From contig NZ_FORV01000005.1 of NCBI RefSeq assembly GCF_900114095.1, positions 248,001 to 312,000 on the forward strand: 64,000 nt of DNA. The letters are read 5' to 3'. Positions 9,757 to 17,604 of the stretch are shown one piece after another (position 1 is the stretch's first letter; the number at the start of each line of letters is the position of its first letter). The translations under genes and the position numbers were made by a program. The notes beneath the pieces were generated by a model. It worked only from the letters and a program-made list of their open reading frames with translations, had not been told where the DNA came from and searched no databases. The DNA comes from Sphingomonas sp. NFR04. GTDB taxonomy: Bacteria; Pseudomonadota; Alphaproteobacteria; Sphingomonadales; Sphingomonadaceae.

Positions 9757-10307
9757 GTGCGGGCCCTGGTCCAGTCGATCGCTCCCCACACCGAAAGCGC
9801 GAGGAAAAGGCAATAGAGCCCCGCGGTCAGATGCAGCCCCTTCACCAGAAACAGGGGGATGGCGAGCAGGTCCACGGCGATCCATAGCGGCCAGCACTCC
9901 CAGGCGCGGCGGGACTGGAGGATCTGCGCGACGATGCTCAGCACCGCGATCGTGCCGTCCCACCAGGGAAAGGCCGCATCGGTAAGCCGGTGCATCAGCG
10001 CGCCCCAGCCGAGTGCTGCAAGCGCGGCGCCGATGCTCCAGGCCAGTCGCGCGCGGTTGGACAGCCGCACCACCGGCACCTCGCCGGCCTCCGCCTTGGC
10101 GCGGCGCCAATTCCACCAGCCATAGCCGTTGACGACGAAGTAGAAGCCCTGGAGCAGCGCGTCGCTGTACAGCCGCGCCTGCAAGAAGATCCAGGCGTAG
10201 AGCGTCACCATCGCCAGCGCGAAGGGATAGTTCCACAGGCTCCGCCGCACGACCAGCGCGACATTGGCGAGCCCCAGCAGGGTGGCGACGGCTTCGATCG
10301 GCGACAT
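9753..10307 (-). CDS. pnuC: PnuC nicotinamide riboside transporter
   Basis: This 184-aa inner-membrane protein of the PnuC family has about seven hydrophobic segments and the family motifs YAWIFLQARLYSDALLQ, NGYGWWNW and WPLWIAVD. PnuC proteins are facilitative transporters of nicotinamide riboside driven by downstream phosphorylation. It is the first gene of a likely operon pnuC, kinase, TonB receptor. Note that the neighbouring tRNA-Pro is on the other strand. Confidence 0.95.
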   Translation of the reverse strand: MSPIEAVATLLGLANVALVVRRSLWNYPFALAMVTLYAWIFLQARLYSDALLQGFYFVVNGYGWWNWRRAKAEAGEVPVVRLSNRARLAWSIGAALAALGWGALMHRLTDAAFPWWDGTIAVLSIVAQILQSRRAWECWPLWIAVDLLAIPLFLVKGLHLTAGLYCLFLALSVWGAIDWTRART

Positions 10308-10494
10308 GGGGCGTGAGGCTTATCGGCGCGCCGGGGAGCGGTCGAGAGCGGGGAACGATGCGATGCGGAAAAAAAGCGCGGGATCGTCTTTTTGCTGCAA
10401 CGAACCGCTTGACGGCTCGGCCAACCCACCCTTATAGGCGCGCCTCCAAGCTCAAGCCGGTCTGCTCCCGAAAGCATTGTAGACCGGACTCCGT

Positions 10495-10571
10495 CGGGGA
10501 GTAGCTCAGCCTGGTAGAGCACTGTCTTCGGGAGGCAGGGGCCGGAGGTTCGAATCCTCTCTCCCCGACCA
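10495..10571 (+). tRNA. tRNA-Pro (anticodon CGG)
   Basis: This is a 77-base cloverleaf. The acceptor CGGGGAG pairs with CTCCCCG, the D arm is GCTC..GAGC, the anticodon stem is CTGTC/GGCAG around TTCGGGA (anticodon CGG), and the T arm is GGAGG TTCGAAT CCTCT. The 3' end is encoded as ACCA. It reads CCG codons. Confidence 0.97.
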
Positions 10572-10590
10572 TTACTTGCATTTGGGATAC

Positions 10591-10626
10591 AGCGGGTGAC
10601 CTTCGGGTCGCCCGCTACCCCTTTTC
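10591..10626 (+). terminator. Terminator after tRNA-Pro
   Basis: An 11-bp stem AGCGGGTGACC with a TTCG tetraloop is followed by a C/T-rich tail (CCCCTTTTC), 20 bases beyond the tRNA 3' end. Confidence 0.8.
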
Positions 10627-10658
10627 TCCCCTTCAGCTGAAACGCGGGCCTACGGGCC

Positions 10659-12023
10659 TCACCCGCTTTCGAGCGGCATCAGGATCAGCGTGATCCGGTC
10701 ATGGCCGACGGCGATGTCGAGCGTCTCGCCCGCCGTCACTTCGATCGGCGCAGGGAAGCTGTGCAGCACCTGCAGCCAGCCGCCATCATGATAGCCGTCC
10801 GGATGGTTGTCGAAGGTCACGCCTTCCCACAGATCGATGTGCATCCACTGGACGATGCCGATCGCCCGGCCGCTGGCGGTCACCGGAATGCGCAGGCGTG
10901 CGAGTGTCGCGTCATGCTTCTTCTGCGTGAGGTCCAGCCGCACCAGCTCCAGATCGTCGGAGAGCCGCTGCCAGCCGGTCATCGTGCCGTGGATCGGCAG
11001 GCGCTGCGGCGCGAAGGCGGTGAAGGCCGAGAGGTCGAACCCCGATACGTTGCTTACAAAGGCATAGTCGGCGAGATTGTCGCTGGCGACGAGGCAGCCC
11101 ACCGCCGTCGCCGCCCGCGGGATGACGATCGCGTCGGGCGCCAGCAGGCGGCGATGCGCGTCCTCGAAAGTATCGAGCACCTTTTCGGTCAGCAGGTCGC
11201 TCGACAGGATTTCGGAGACCAGGATGTCCGCGGGCCCATCCAGCTCGGCACCGATCGCCAATTCGGTCGAGGGCTTGGCGTGGACGGTGATGCGATCGGC
11301 ATAGCCGTTCTGCGCGACGATGGTCTGCGCCATCTCGGCGATCAGCGGCTCCATCTCGCAGGCGACGACCTTCCGCGCCCCTGCCCGCGCCGCCATCAGC
11401 GACAGCAGCCCGCTGCCCGCGCCGATGTCGAGCACCCGCGCGTCCGGCCTGGCGACCGCGATCGCCGCCCGGATCGCCGCTTCGAACGCATCGTTGCGCG
11501 GCGTGTCGTTCATCATCGGGATGTGCCAGAAGGGCACCGCGCCCGAGCCCAGGCGCCGGACCTGATGCTGCAGGTGGAGATTGCCCGGCTGGAGCACGAG
11601 CGCGCGGCGGAAGAGCCGCAGCGCCTCGAGGTTGCGGCCGACATCGGCGAGCACCACGGCGAGGTTGCCCAACGCCGTGGGATTGTCGGGATCGAGCGCG
11701 CAGGCGCGCTCCAGCGGCGCAATGGCTTCGTCGCTGCGGCCGAGCCAGTGGAGCGTCAGCCCCTTTTCGTGCAGCGCAACGGCATGATCGGGCTCGACCG
11801 CGAGCAGTTCGTCCCAGGCGGCCAGTGCATCCTCGGGGCGCGAGAGCCGGCCGAGCAGGCCGGCGAGCAACGGCAGGATCTCCACCGCACGATAGCCATG
11901 CGCGAGCGCCGCGCGGTAGCGTGCCTCGGCCGCCTCCAGATCCCCCTGCTCGTGCAGCGCCATCGCCTCGGCGAGCGCGGTACGGGCCTCGGTCAGGCGA
12001 TCGGGGGACTCGAGGTCGGTCAC
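10659..12023 (-). CDS. TPR domain fused to PRMT-type methyltransferase
   Basis: This 454-aa protein joins tetratricopeptide repeats (residues about 1-165, e.g. HEQGDLEAAEARYRAAL and NPTALGNLAVVLADVGR) to a class I SAM methyltransferase. Motif I is VLDIGAGSGLLSLMAARAGA, and the SEILSSDLLTE segment resembles the double-E loop of protein arginine methyltransferases. PRMTs transfer methyl groups to guanidino nitrogens. TPR-PRMT fusions are familiar in eukaryotes (PRMT9, PRMT7-like) and less studied in bacteria. I chose GTG 12023 because AAGGA sits seven bases upstream; the frame further 5' overlaps a palindromic repeat. A ribosomal-protein methyltransferase is an alternative. Confidence 0.85.
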   Translation of the reverse strand: MTDLESPDRLTEARTALAEAMALHEQGDLEAAEARYRAALAHGYRAVEILPLLAGLLGRLSRPEDALAAWDELLAVEPDHAVALHEKGLTLHWLGRSDEAIAPLERACALDPDNPTALGNLAVVLADVGRNLEALRLFRRALVLQPGNLHLQHQVRRLGSGAVPFWHIPMMNDTPRNDAFEAAIRAAIAVARPDARVLDIGAGSGLLSLMAARAGARKVVACEMEPLIAEMAQTIVAQNGYADRITVHAKPSTELAIGAELDGPADILVSEILSSDLLTEKVLDTFEDAHRRLLAPDAIVIPRAATAVGCLVASDNLADYAFVSNVSGFDLSAFTAFAPQRLPIHGTMTGWQRLSDDLELVRLDLTQKKHDATLARLRIPVTASGRAIGIVQWMHIDLWEGVTFDNHPDGYHDGGWLQVLHSFPAPIEVTAGETLDIAVGHDRITLILMPLESG

Positions 12024-12102
12024 GGGAACATCCTTAAGAGCTGGTAACGATACGGGTCGCTCGGGATAGGTGTTCGCAGGGCCGGGCGATAGTCCCTCCA
12101 TT

Positions 12103-12212
12103 CAAGCCCCTCCTCCTGGGAGGAGGGGTTGGGGGTGGAGGGATTCCAGAACGCTCGTTGGTCTCTGCGAGACCCTGCCCCACCCCGACCCCTCCCCTGA
12201 AGGGGAGGGGCT
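12103..12212. repeat. Inverted palindromic intergenic repeat pair
   Basis: Arms 12103-12141 and 12174-12212 are imperfect reverse complements rich in CCCCTCC/GGAGGGG. Each arm is itself a hairpin (CCCCTCCTCCTGGGAGGAGG; CCCCTCCCCTGAAGGGGAGG). The same family occurs at 20631-20769. Confidence 0.7.
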
Positions 12213-12250
12213 AGAAAAGCGAAACGCCGCCGGTCTTGGAACCGACGGCG
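12213..12250 (-). terminator. Probable terminator of the FadL-type gene
   Basis: On the minus strand the hairpin GCCGTCGGTTCCAAGACCGG followed by CGGC leads into a T-rich tail (GTTTCGCTTTTC), 29 bases past the stop codon of the porin gene. Confidence 0.6.
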
Positions 12251-12278
12251 TCGCGCATTCTACCTTGCTATCAACCCG

Positions 12279-13568
12279 TCAGAACTGCACGCGGCCGCCC
12301 AGCGAGAAGACGAACGCCCGCGCATTGCGTAGCTGCCCTTGCGTCAGGATCGTCGAATTCGCCGCGATGGTCGCCTTGTCGATCGACGCGTTGGCGAAGT
12401 CGACATAGTTGGCCGCCGCATCGAGCACGATGTTCTGCGTCACCGCATAGGAGCCGCCCGCGCCGAAGTTCCAGCGATTGGCATCCGGCACGCGCGCATC
12501 GCGCTGGCCGTCCTGGGTCGGCGTGGTCGCCCGCTGGACGCCGGCGCGGAGCGTCAGCGCCGGCGAGACCATGTAATCGACGCCGCCGGCATAGCTCCAG
12601 CTCTCGCGATAATTCTCCGGGATCGCCGTGTTCACCGGCGCGCCGAGGCGGATCGCGTCGAACTTGTCCCAGTTATAGTGCACCACCTGGCCATTGAGCG
12701 TCAGCTTGTCGGTGGCGCGCCAGCGTAGGCCGGCGATCTGCTGGGCGGGGGTGTAGAAGTCGGCCTGCACGTCCGACAGCGCGAGGTTGCCGGTCTGGAG
12801 CGGCCCGACCAGCCCGCTCACCGTCAGCTCGCCCTTCAGCTTGTGGCGGATGGCGGACTTGTAGCTGAAGCCCGCGGTCACCCGGTCGCTGTGCATCTGG
12901 AAGCCGGCGCTCCAGCCCACATCCCAGCCATCGCCCTTCAGCTCCTGACGACCGTCGGGCAGGCTGGCGAGCACGTTGGGCAGCGCGTTGCTGAGGCTGG
13001 CATCGGTATATTCGACATTCGCGCCCGCGCCGACGCGCAGCCAGTCGGTCACCGACACCGCAATCGAGGGCTGGATGTCGACGGTGCGCAGCCGGGTCTT
13101 GTCGGCGCTGTACCGGGCCCAGCTGCTCGAGGAATAATCGGTGGTGAAGCTGTAGGGCGAGGTCACCGCCAGGCCGATGGCGATGCGGTGGCCGAGCGGC
13201 ACCGCGACCGCGCCGGAGGGCAGCACGCCGTTGTTGATCGGATTGCGGCTGGTGCTGTCGCCGCCGACCGGGGCGAAGGGCTGGCCGCCGGGGCGGCGGA
13301 TCAGCGTGCCGGTATCGACCACCTCGCCGCGCGGCAGGATCGCCGCGGCGTTGAGGTTGACTTCGATGCGCTCGGCATCGGCGATCGCGGCGGGGTTCCA
13401 CCAGAGCGAGGCAGCGCCGGTATCGGCGACTTCACCCGAGAAGGCACGGCCGGCGCCGCGCGCCGACTGTTCCTGCAGGTAGAAGGCCTGGGCATGGGCG
13501 GCACCCGCAAAGCCGGCGCTGGCCGCCAGCGTGGTACCGGCGGTGAGGAGGAGATGCAGTTTCTTCAT
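12279..13568 (-). CDS. FadL/TodX (OmpP1) family outer-membrane transporter
   Basis: This 429-aa outer-membrane protein has a signal peptide ending AAHAQ followed by AFYLQEQSARGAGRAFSG, the N-terminal signature of the FadL hydrophobic-substrate channel family (N-terminal hatch plus 14-strand barrel). The conserved ASLWWNPAAIA follows, and the C-terminal strand ends GGRVQF with terminal Phe. Members take up long-chain fatty acids or aromatic hydrocarbons by lateral diffusion. I chose ATG 13568 because it gives a compact KK-positive signal peptide; an in-frame GTG lies four codons upstream. Confidence 0.93.
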   Translation of the reverse strand: MKKLHLLLTAGTTLAASAGFAGAAHAQAFYLQEQSARGAGRAFSGEVADTGAASLWWNPAAIADAERIEVNLNAAAILPRGEVVDTGTLIRRPGGQPFAPVGGDSTSRNPINNGVLPSGAVAVPLGHRIAIGLAVTSPYSFTTDYSSSSWARYSADKTRLRTVDIQPSIAVSVTDWLRVGAGANVEYTDASLSNALPNVLASLPDGRQELKGDGWDVGWSAGFQMHSDRVTAGFSYKSAIRHKLKGELTVSGLVGPLQTGNLALSDVQADFYTPAQQIAGLRWRATDKLTLNGQVVHYNWDKFDAIRLGAPVNTAIPENYRESWSYAGGVDYMVSPALTLRAGVQRATTPTQDGQRDARVPDANRWNFGAGGSYAVTQNIVLDAAANYVDFANASIDKATIAANSTILTQGQLRNARAFVFSLGGRVQF

Positions 13569-13616
13569 GGTTTTTCTCACGCTACTGGGGTTCGAGAACG
13601 GCGCCGTGGCGCAGCG

Positions 13617-14024
13617 TCAGCGAACCCGGGTCCAGGTCTGGGTACGGCAGAAGGGCTTGAATACGCAGCCGCGCAGCTTGAGCTGGTCGGCACCCGCCAG
13701 GGTGATGTCGGCAGTGTAGGTCTTGCCGTCCTCGGCATTGTAGATCTTGCCGCCGCTCCAATTGCCGCCATCGGCAGTGAAGCCGCTCAGGATCTGCATC
13801 CCCTTGAGCGGGCGGGTGCGCAACTGCGCATTCGAATTCCTGGTATCGCGTAGATCGGGATTGGTACGCAGCGCGTCCGAGGTGAGGATCCGCCCACAGA
13901 TCGAAGGACCGCAGCGCTGGATCTCGACGATCGCATTGCGCGTCTGGGTCTTCCAGCGACCTTCGACACCCTCTCCGGCTTGCGGTGCTGCTACCAGCAT
14001 CGCGACAAGCAAACTTATATACAT
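13617..14024 (-). CDS. DUF2147 exported protein
   Basis: This 135-aa protein has a signal peptide (MYISLLVAMLVAAPQAG) followed by a DUF2147 domain: EGRWKTQTRNAIVEIQRC, CGRI, then WSGGKIYNAEDGKTYTADI and LKLRGCVF. Cysteine pairs are conserved in this lipocalin-like family. Homologues are periplasmic, of unknown biochemical function. GGAAA precedes ATG 14024. It reads in the same direction as the FadL gene, with a 48-base gap. Confidence 0.85.
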   Translation of the reverse strand: MYISLLVAMLVAAPQAGEGVEGRWKTQTRNAIVEIQRCGPSICGRILTSDALRTNPDLRDTRNSNAQLRTRPLKGMQILSGFTADGGNWSGGKIYNAEDGKTYTADITLAGADQLKLRGCVFKPFCRTQTWTRVR

Positions 14025-14181
14025 ACTTGTTTTTCCATTATCGCATGTTCCCGCCACGGTTTACCCGCAGCGAGGACAGACCCGGCGCATGTTTACGTTC
14101 CAGCCTCTCCTGGGCCGGAACCATACCCGATCCTCAAAGTTCCGCAATAACGGCTTTGTTTCCGAAAATTTTCGCCGGAAA

Positions 14182-14907
14182 TCAGGCGGAGCGGCGGCGG
14201 TGGTTGGCGATCCGCCGCGCCGTCTCGATCGGCGCGGCGAAGGAGGTGCCGGTGCCGGTAACCGCACGCCCGTCCGCCAGCGTGGTCGGCACGTCGACGC
14301 CGCGCTGCCAGACATAGAGATAGCCCTGCGCCTGCGGCTCGGGCCGATTGGTGCCGGTCCAGGGCTGGCCCGCAGCGTCGAGCGCGCCAACCAGCACCGC
14401 ATTGGGGAAGCCCTGCCGCGCCATGGCGAGGTTGCCGGGATGCGAGAGGCCGTTATTGCCCGCCGCCAGCACCACCACGATCCCCGCCGATGCCGCGTCG
14501 TGCACCGCAGCGGTGATCGCCGGATCGTCGGCCAGCGCAAGCGAGATGTTGATCGCGTCCACCTTTAGGTCGATCGCCTTGCGGATCGCGGCGACGATCG
14601 GCGCGGCGCTCGGCTGGCAGGGCGGATTGGCGCCCGGGCGGCAGCCGGCGGGATCGTCGATCCGCAGCGACACGATCGCCACTTCGCCCGCGGCCGCGCG
14701 GCTGAGGATGGTGGCGACCATCGTGCCATGGTCGTAGCGCGGGCGGAAGGCGGGCCGATCGGCGCCCGCCATGTCATATTCGGCGATCAGCTTGCCGTGG
14801 AGCTCGGGGGTCTCCGCCACGCCGCTGTCGATGATCGCGACGCGCGGCGCCGCCGCCGGCGAGCTTCCCGCAACCGCTGCGAACAATGCCATCCCCAGCA
14901 GGCCCAT
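14182..14907 (-). CDS. Compact S8 family serine peptidase
   Basis: This 241-aa exported protein has the subtilase triad at Asp27 (AIIDSGV), His60 (YDHGTMVATI) and Ser222 (GTGTSFAAPI), with the oxyanion Asn in LAAGNNGLSHPG. A short signal peptide (MGLLGMALFAAVAGSSPAAA) leads almost straight into the catalytic Asp, so there is no room for a propeptide. The domain is small for the family and lacks C-terminal extensions. I chose ATG 14907 because GGAG lies six bases upstream; longer forms would need TTG or GTG starts. Confidence 0.85.
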   Translation of the reverse strand: MGLLGMALFAAVAGSSPAAAPRVAIIDSGVAETPELHGKLIAEYDMAGADRPAFRPRYDHGTMVATILSRAAAGEVAIVSLRIDDPAGCRPGANPPCQPSAAPIVAAIRKAIDLKVDAINISLALADDPAITAAVHDAASAGIVVVLAAGNNGLSHPGNLAMARQGFPNAVLVGALDAAGQPWTGTNRPEPQAQGYLYVWQRGVDVPTTLADGRAVTGTGTSFAAPIETARRIANHRRRSA

Positions 14908-15039
14908 GCCCAGCTCCGCCCATCTTGCCCAACCTGGGGACACGCTAGGCGGCAAGCGTTAACAAGGACTTCATCATGCCCCAGGGCTTGCACGTAGGTC
15001 GGCCGCGTGGCACCGGCGCGGATATCGGGGAGCAGCACC

Positions 15040-15513
15040 ATGTCCAAGGCCACCCGCGCCACGCGGATGCTCGAAACGGCGAAGATCGACTTCACCGTGC
15101 ACAGCTATGCCTATGATCCCGACGCCGACGCGATCGGGCTCCAGGCAGCCGAAGCGCTGGGCGAACCGCCCGCGCGCGTGCTCAAGACGCTGATGGCCAA
15201 GGTCGACGGGAAGCCGGTCCTGGCGATCCTGCCCTCGGACCGGCAGGTAGCGATGAAGAAGCTCGCGGCGGCGATCGGCGGCAAATCGGCCGAGATGATG
15301 AAGCCGGCGGACGCCGAGCGCCTCTCCGGCTACAAGGTCGGCGGCATCAGCCCGTTCGGCCAGATGAAGGCACTGCCCGCGGTGATCGAGGAAACCGCTG
15401 TCAGCGAACCCTATGTCTTTATAAACGGCGGGCAACGCGGCCTGCAGGTGCGCCTCGCCCCGCAGGACGCGGCAAGATTACTCGGCGCAACGGTAACCGG
15501 GATCATCGCCTGA
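15040..15513 (+). CDS. ybaK: YbaK/EbsC-type Cys-tRNA(Pro) deacylase
   Basis: This 157-aa cytoplasmic trans-editing enzyme is of the YbaK family, which hydrolyses Cys-tRNA(Pro) formed by prolyl-tRNA synthetase. Family signatures are MLETAKIDFTVHSY, the conserved KTLMAKVDGKPVLAILPSD and GYKVGGISPFGQ with the catalytic-site Gly-Gly-Ile-Ser-Pro-Phe. GGGGAG precedes ATG 15040. It converges with the unknown gene at 15517-16113 with only three bases between stops. Confidence 0.95.
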   Translation: MSKATRATRMLETAKIDFTVHSYAYDPDADAIGLQAAEALGEPPARVLKTLMAKVDGKPVLAILPSDRQVAMKKLAAAIGGKSAEMMKPADAERLSGYKVGGISPFGQMKALPAVIEETAVSEPYVFINGGQRGLQVRLAPQDAARLLGATVTGIIA

Positions 15514-15516
15514 GGG

Positions 15517-16113
15517 TCAGAGTGGCTGCGCGTGCCTCGCGGTGTCATGCAGCAGCGCGACGACATGCTCGAGCAGTGCCGGCCGCCCCTTGGGGCCCTG
15601 CACCACGCTGGCATGGACATAGGCATGGACCTTGGCGCGCAGCCGCGCTTCGGCGCGCAACCGCATCCAGTCGCTCGCCGGACCGCCCCGCCCTAGCCCG
15701 CCCGCGATCGGCAGGCCTGTCGCCGCGCCGCGCACGAGGCCGGTAAGCGCGGCGCCGCCCGCGGCCGCCCAGTCGCCCAGTTCCTCCATCATGTCGCGCA
15801 TCAGATTGGCGTCGACCGGCAGCGGCTGCCATTGCAGATGGTGAAAGGCGATCGGCGCCAGCGCGCGATCGGCCTCCTCGATCACCCGCCGCGCCAGCGG
15901 CTCGGCGACCTGGCGCACCACCGGCGCGATCCGCGTGGCGACGAAGCGGGTCTGCTCGATCAGCCCGTCGCGCCAATCGGCCTGGGAAAGATCGGCATCG
16001 AAGCTCTCGACCAGATCGGCCGCCGCCTGCTGCAGCACCGCCCGCGCCATCGCGACGTGCAGGTCACGCCAGCGGCGGATCTCGCCGCGTCCGAACCAGC
16101 GCATCAGCACCAT
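15517..16113 (-). CDS. Hypothetical protein downstream of gspK
   Basis: I do not recognise this 198-aa protein. It is Ala/Arg-rich and mostly helical, without a signal peptide. One moderately hydrophobic Gly-rich stretch (GAALTGLVRGAATGLPIAGG) lies at about residues 119-140. It is 52 bases downstream of gspK on the same strand and may be cotranscribed with the gspJK block, but nothing ties it to secretion beyond that position. Confidence 0.7.
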   Translation of the reverse strand: MVLMRWFGRGEIRRWRDLHVAMARAVLQQAAADLVESFDADLSQADWRDGLIEQTRFVATRIAPVVRQVAEPLARRVIEEADRALAPIAFHHLQWQPLPVDANLMRDMMEELGDWAAAGGAALTGLVRGAATGLPIAGGLGRGGPASDWMRLRAEARLRAKVHAYVHASVVQGPKGRPALLEHVVALLHDTARHAQPL

Positions 16114-16165
16114 GGGATCCGCCTTCGCATCATCACGGCGATCAGACCAGAAAAGCGGCGCAATC

Positions 16166-17053
16166 TCAACGACCGCTGCCGAAGGCCGGCACGCCCGGCG
16201 GCACCGCGGCGTTGCGCCAACGCTCGACGGGCACCGTCTCCAGCTTGCCCTCCTTGGTCCGCCGCCGCTGGATCAGCGTCGCCTCCTGCTGCGCGGTGCC
16301 GCCGATCGTCGCGCGGGTGCGCACCCAGAAGCTGCTCGACTTGAACGAGGTGCCCCAGGGCAGGGTCGCGTGCTGATCGTCGAGGTCCTTGAGCGTCAGG
16401 AACCCCTGACGCTTGCGCACCTGGAGCAGCCGGTCGGCGACCAGCGGATCCTTGAACAGCATCTGCATCAGCTCAGGCTCGGCGGCGTTGAGGTTGATGG
16501 TGGTGATGCCGGGCAGCGCGGTCACCACCTTCTCCAACCGGTCCGCCACCTTGGGATCGAGCCCGGCGAGCCGCAGCGGGCGCAGATCGGTCACTGGCCC
16601 TTGCAGCCGGACATATTGGATCGCCGCCACCACCTGTTCGGGCGGCATCTCGATCTCGTTGGCGATTTCCTGGAGCAGCACCACCGCGCCCGCCTCGCCG
16701 CTGCGCACCGAGTTTATGTTGAAACGCCCTTCTGCATCGCCGATCGCGAGATCGAAGGTGCCGCCCTCGATGGGGGCCGCGGTGGCGGCCAGCTTGGCCC
16801 AGGGCTCGCGGGCATGGTCGACATCGCCCGCCGTCTCGCCGTCGCGGCGGAGCGCGACCAGCGCGGAAAGCTCGCCGCCCCGCACGACCGACTGCGCCCG
16901 CGCCGCCTCGCGCATCCGCAGGCCGCGATCGAGCGCCAGTTCCTCGCGATCGATCATCAGCAGCACCAGGCCGCTGGCGATGGCGACGAACATCAGCACA
17001 TTGACCAGGATCATGCCGCGCTCGTCGTCGCGGATCGCGCGCGGACGGCTCAT
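16166..17053 (-). CDS. gspK: T2SS minor pseudopilin GspK
   Basis: This 295-aa protein belongs to the type II secretion pseudopilus tip. It has the N-terminal pseudopilin segment (DDERGMILVNVLMFVAIASG, cleavage after Gly at the G-M junction), a large periplasmic insert and the helix-hairpin-helix-like LPGITTINLNAAEPELM that marks GspK. Its start overlaps gspJ's stop by four bases (ATGA). In the known tip complex GspI-J-K, GspK caps the pseudopilus. Length is typical. Confidence 0.94.
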   Translation of the reverse strand: MSRPRAIRDDERGMILVNVLMFVAIASGLVLLMIDREELALDRGLRMREAARAQSVVRGGELSALVALRRDGETAGDVDHAREPWAKLAATAAPIEGGTFDLAIGDAEGRFNINSVRSGEAGAVVLLQEIANEIEMPPEQVVAAIQYVRLQGPVTDLRPLRLAGLDPKVADRLEKVVTALPGITTINLNAAEPELMQMLFKDPLVADRLLQVRKRQGFLTLKDLDDQHATLPWGTSFKSSSFWVRTRATIGGTAQQEATLIQRRRTKEGKLETVPVERWRNAAVPPGVPAFGSGR

Positions 17054-17604
17054 TGCTGCTGCGCCTCCTGCGCGCGGAGCGGCAGGGTCACCACGCGGTG
17101 GAGCGCCACCGGCGTGCCGCCCGGGCCGCTCGCCTGCAGGTCCAGCGCGATCGCGCGGGGCCAACGGGCCTTGGCCTCCTTGCTGTCGTCCACCGGCCAG
17201 CGATCGATCCAGGCGCCGTCCCAAAACCGCCACCGCGCGGTGACGACGCCCGGCAGCAGCAGCTGCGGCGCGGGTGCGGCGCGGACCAGCGTGCCCGCCG
17301 CCACGGCATAGCGCACGGTCGTCGCCGTGCCGCCGGTGCCGGGCGCGCTGCGCACGAAGGACAGGCGGTCCGCCCCGCCCTCGATCGTCCCGCTCGCCAC
17401 CTGGTCGAGATCGCTGGTCAACACGAACATCGTGCGCTGGAGCGCCGCCAGCCGATCCAGCCGCGCCTCGGTGCGCCCGTTGACCCGCAGGATGCCGTCG
17501 ACCAGCGCCAGCCCCGCCACCGCGATCAGGGCGAACAGCCCGAGCGAGATCATCAGTTCGATCAGCGTGAAGCCGGACTCGCCGGCTTCGGGCCGTCTGG
17601 TCAC
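17050..17604 (-). CDS. gspJ: T2SS minor pseudopilin GspJ
   Basis: This 184-aa pseudopilin has a prepilin peptidase site GFTLIELMISLGLFALIAVAG after a 10-residue basic leader, the expected Glu at +5, and the GspJ-type body (LQRTMFVLTSDLDQ; LSFVRSAPG). It overlaps the upstream PBP1-like gene and the downstream gspK by four bases each, giving a translationally coupled trio. Confidence 0.94.
   Translation of the reverse strand: MTRRPEAGESGFTLIELMISLGLFALIAVAGLALVDGILRVNGRTEARLDRLAALQRTMFVLTSDLDQVASGTIEGGADRLSFVRSAPGTGGTATTVRYAVAAGTLVRAAPAPQLLLPGVVTARWRFWDGAWIDRWPVDDSKEAKARWPRAIALDLQASGPGGTPVALHRVVTLPLRAQEAQQQ

Noticed and set aside
12103..12212. GC-rich hairpins near 12100 as a riboswitch or ncRNA
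   Set aside because: They form an inverted pair of the same palindromic family found at 20631-20769, with no conserved aptamer-like architecture.
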